Source of the DNA: Methanosaeta sp. UBA80
Lineage (GTDB): Archaea; Halobacteriota; Methanosarcinia; Methanotrichales; Methanotrichaceae
DNA: 6,477 nucleotides
Reading direction: 5' to 3'
Assembly: GCA_002505805.1 (NCBI GenBank)
Contig: DAWB01000124.1
Coordinates: forward strand, 1 to 6,477
In this document: one piece after another, positions 5,273-6,477 of the stretch
How positions within the stretch are numbered: the stretch's first letter is position 1
Layout of the letters: each line of letters starts with the position of its first letter
The notes under the pieces: generated by a model
What the model saw: the letters and a program-made list of their open reading frames with translations, nothing else
Told to the model about the DNA's origin: nothing
The model's database searches: none
Made by a program: the position numbers and the translations under genes

Positions 5273-6115
5273 ATGGCAGGAATGACCGGATTCTCCCGGG
5301 AGGTGGCCAGGAGGATCTTCGCCGAGGAGCTTAAAAGCTCCAACTATTCCTTCCGCGATGGAGAGGATCAGCATCAATATGCGCCATCATATCTTCTCAC
5401 TCCTACCGGCGCCAAATGCAATCGCGTCTTTTTGGTCGGCACTTTAATTGAGAAGGATGACATTGGAGGGGATACGGAGTACTGGCGGGGCCGGGTGGTG
5501 GATCCTACCGGCAGTATATTAATCTACGCCGGGCAGTACCAGCCGGAGGCGGCCCAGATCCTGGCCGGATTAGAGACTCCCTGCTTTGTGGCCGTGGTGG
5601 GCAAGCCCAATCTTTATCAGACCGATGACGGGAACATAATCATATCCCTTCGGGCCGAGTCCATCTCCCAGGCGAATGAGTCTACCCGGAATCAGTGGAT
5701 CCTGGACACGGCCCGCCGAACCCTGGAGAGGCTATCCGATCTGAGCCAGGTCAGGGTCCCGCCCCCCGGTGAGGATTTCACCACTGCAGACAGCATGCCG
5801 GCGGAGGCATCCTCTTCTGCTGCTATGGACGCGGAGAGAGCCATGCAGCATTATCACGTTGACATCGAGCACTTCCGACAGATGACTATTCGCGCTCTCT
5901 CCGCCCTGAAGTCTGATCTCTCAGGCGGCGCATTTGCCGAGGAGGCGAGGCCGGTCAATGCCGCCCCCGTCTGGCCCGAGGCAGAGCCAGCTGGAAAGGA
6001 GGATTCGCCTGCATCCTCTCGAAAGGGCGGCAACAAGAAAGCCGCCTCTCCGGGCTGGCCGGCATCGGATGACGTGGAAGAGATTGAGACGATCAACATC
6101 AAAAAGAAGAGTTGA
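5273..6115 (+). CDS. rpap: RPA-associated protein, COG3390 (OB-fold partner of RPA)
   Basis: A 280-residue protein of the COG3390 family, found next to RPA genes in halophiles and methanogens, where it forms a complex with the RPA made upstream. The N-terminal part has the family pattern: REVARRIFAEEL (9-20), YLLTPTGAKCNRVFLVGTL (40-58), WRGRVVDPTGSILIYAGQYQPEA (71-93) and TPCFVAVVGKP (102-112). Together these form one OB fold. After TARRTLERL (146-154) the sequence becomes a Pro/Ala/Ser/Glu-rich, probably disordered linker. It is broken by a helical stretch (about 186-215, AMQHYHVDIEHFRQMTIRALSAL in part) and ends in an acidic then basic tail (DVEEIETINIKKKS in the last 14). It likely binds single-stranded DNA or stabilises RPA; its exact task is not settled for most species. 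The one-base gap and coupled ribosome binding site tie it to rpa. The family call is firm. Confidence 0.9.
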   Translation: MAGMTGFSREVARRIFAEELKSSNYSFRDGEDQHQYAPSYLLTPTGAKCNRVFLVGTLIEKDDIGGDTEYWRGRVVDPTGSILIYAGQYQPEAAQILAGLETPCFVAVVGKPNLYQTDDGNIIISLRAESISQANESTRNQWILDTARRTLERLSDLSQVRVPPPGEDFTTADSMPAEASSSAAMDAERAMQHYHVDIEHFRQMTIRALSALKSDLSGGAFAEEARPVNAAPVWPEAEPAGKEDSPASSRKGGNKKAASPGWPASDDVEEIETINIKKKS

Positions 6116-6128
6116 AAAGTTTTATATA
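6114..6128 (+). promoter_or_regulatory. TATA box and upstream element of the stand-alone RAM gene
   Basis: GAAAAG (6114-6119) followed by TTTATATA (6121-6128) is a near-consensus archaeal promoter beginning at the stop codon of the RPA-associated gene. The predicted start near 6150 is just before the ribosome binding site. The RAM gene can therefore be transcribed apart from the rpa pair. Confidence 0.75.
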
Positions 6129-6150
6129 ACGCTCTGAAGCTCAATATCAA

Positions 6151-6156
6151 GGGTGA
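6151..6156 (+). promoter_or_regulatory. Ribosome binding site of the RAM gene
   Basis: GGGTGA ends six bases before ATG 6163 and matches part of the GGAGGTGATC complement of 16S rRNA. Confidence 0.65.
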
Positions 6157-6162
6157 ATTGAA

Positions 6163-6393
6163 ATGGTAATAGGAGTCACTATGGTGAAGGTGGTGCCGGG
6201 ACAGGAGAAGACCGTCTACAATGCCTTGCAGGAGATAGATGGCATCAAGGATGTCTACCATGTCTTCGGCGAATTCGACTTCGTGGTCATTATCGAGGTC
6301 GAGGGATTGAGCATGCTCAACAAGCTGGTGGATGTCATCCGCGAGATCGACAATGTGACTGCCACCCAGACCGTTGTAGGGGCTGAACTTTAG
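6163..6393 (+). CDS. Stand-alone RAM domain protein (Lrp/AsnC ligand-binding domain without HTH)
   Basis: The 76 residues are exactly one RAM (ACT-like) domain in the order beta-alpha-beta-beta-alpha-beta. Strand 1 is GVTMVKVVPGQE (4-15), helix 1 is TVYNALQEID, and strand 2 contains VKD/VYHVFGEFDF with the family turn G36-E-F-D39. Strand 3 is VVIIEVE, helix 2 is MLNKLVDVIREID (51-63), and strand 4 is VTATQTVVG. In full-length Lrp/AsnC proteins this domain binds amino acids and drives octamer formation; here the DNA-binding helix-turn-helix is absent, and no sequence coding for one lies upstream. Stand-alone versions are common in archaea and may form rings alone or mixed with Lrp proteins; the ligand is unknown. 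The gene has its own promoter and lies between the RPA pair and the topoisomerase VI gene. Confidence 0.9.
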   Translation: MVIGVTMVKVVPGQEKTVYNALQEIDGIKDVYHVFGEFDFVVIIEVEGLSMLNKLVDVIREIDNVTATQTVVGAEL

Positions 6394-6411
6394 CCCCATT
6401 TTTCTCCTTTT
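6379..6411 (+). terminator. Hairpin plus T-runs overlapping the RAM stop codon
   Basis: GGGGCT (6379-6384), a seven-base loop and AGCCCC (6392-6397) form a six-pair GC-rich stem that covers the TAG stop. TTTTT (6399-6403) and TTTT (6408-6411) follow at once. The form matches an intrinsic terminator, although archaeal RNA polymerase depends mostly on the T-run. It lies directly before the topoisomerase VI B start. Confidence 0.6.
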
Positions 6412-6477
6412 ATGGAAGTAGCCGAGGAGATGGCCAAGCAGCAAAAGGCCATTTCCGTAGCTGAATTTTTTGAGAAG
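6412..6477 (+). CDS. top6B: DNA topoisomerase VI subunit B, first 22 codons (runs off the window)
   Basis: ATG 6412 opens a frame that stays open to the window end. The 22 residues (MEVAEEMAKQ then QKAISVAEFFEK) closely resemble the N-terminus of archaeal Top6B, where AISVAEFFEKN precedes the GHKL ATPase domain. Top6B is the ATPase and clamp subunit of the type IIB topoisomerase that relaxes and decatenates DNA; subunit A is usually encoded next. No ribosome binding site precedes the ATG. A GAGGAG directly before the in-frame ATG at 6430 has no room to act as one. A leaderless message or read-through from the RAM gene are the options. The identification rests on 22 residues but on a distinctive motif. 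Confidence 0.8.
   Translation, partial: MEVAEEMAKQQKAISVAEFFEK

Noticed and set aside
4741..5343. 200-residue minus-strand open frame across the rpa/rpap junction
   Set aside because: It is fully antisense to rpa, with its conserved OB fold and zinc finger, and to the start of the next gene. It has no ribosome binding site and no recognisable motif.
5854..6444. 196-residue minus-strand open frame
   Set aside because: It spans the ends of two clear plus-strand genes, the RAM promoter and the terminator. The protein is low in domain features and is a by-product of GC-rich codon use.

Overview
The window looks like a piece of a euryarchaeal chromosome, most likely a methanogen of the Methanosarcinales (a Methanothrix/Methanosaeta-like genome would fit). 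The evidence is the gene content: an archaeal-type riboflavin reductase (ArfC), a Nop5 protein of box C/D RNPs, a zinc-finger RPA with its COG3390 partner, and the first codons of a topoisomerase VI B subunit. Archaeal TATA boxes with purine-rich upstream elements, and GGAGGTGATC-like ribosome binding sites, agree with this. The taxonomic call is inference from family resemblance; no search was run.

Left part (1-1657): a COG0402-type metal-dependent amidohydrolase reads leftward and runs out of the window. Head to head with it, 96 bp away, is arfC, which encodes the diaminopyrimidine reductase of archaeal riboflavin/F420 synthesis. The pairing matters because the archaeal pathway needs a deaminase directly after ArfC, and to my knowledge that enzyme has not been firmly assigned.

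Middle part (1685-3918, all on the minus strand): an ATP-binding-type universal stress protein, then an unrecognised envelope protein with one membrane segment followed by four CP pairs spaced every five residues, then a short Nop5. Each of the three appears to have its own TATA box. A cluster of T-runs follows the CP-repeat protein gene. No fibrillarin gene sits next to nop5.

Right part (4033-6477, plus strand): a DNA-maintenance block. RPA (two near-duplicate OB folds and a CxxC-x8-CxxH zinc finger) is followed after one base by the RPA-associated protein of COG3390. The strong ribosome binding site of the second gene lies inside the end of rpa, so the two are probably translated together. 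Next comes a 76-residue stand-alone RAM (Lrp/AsnC ligand-binding) protein with its own strong TATA box. A hairpin plus T-run overlaps its stop codon, and 18 bp after that stop the topoisomerase VI B gene begins, of which 22 codons are visible.

nop5 and rpa are divergent. Their TATA boxes lie back to back with only ten GC-rich base pairs between them, so initiation at the two genes may compete. No RNA genes, mobile elements or CRISPR arrays were seen, and no gene-free stretch exceeds about 170 bp.
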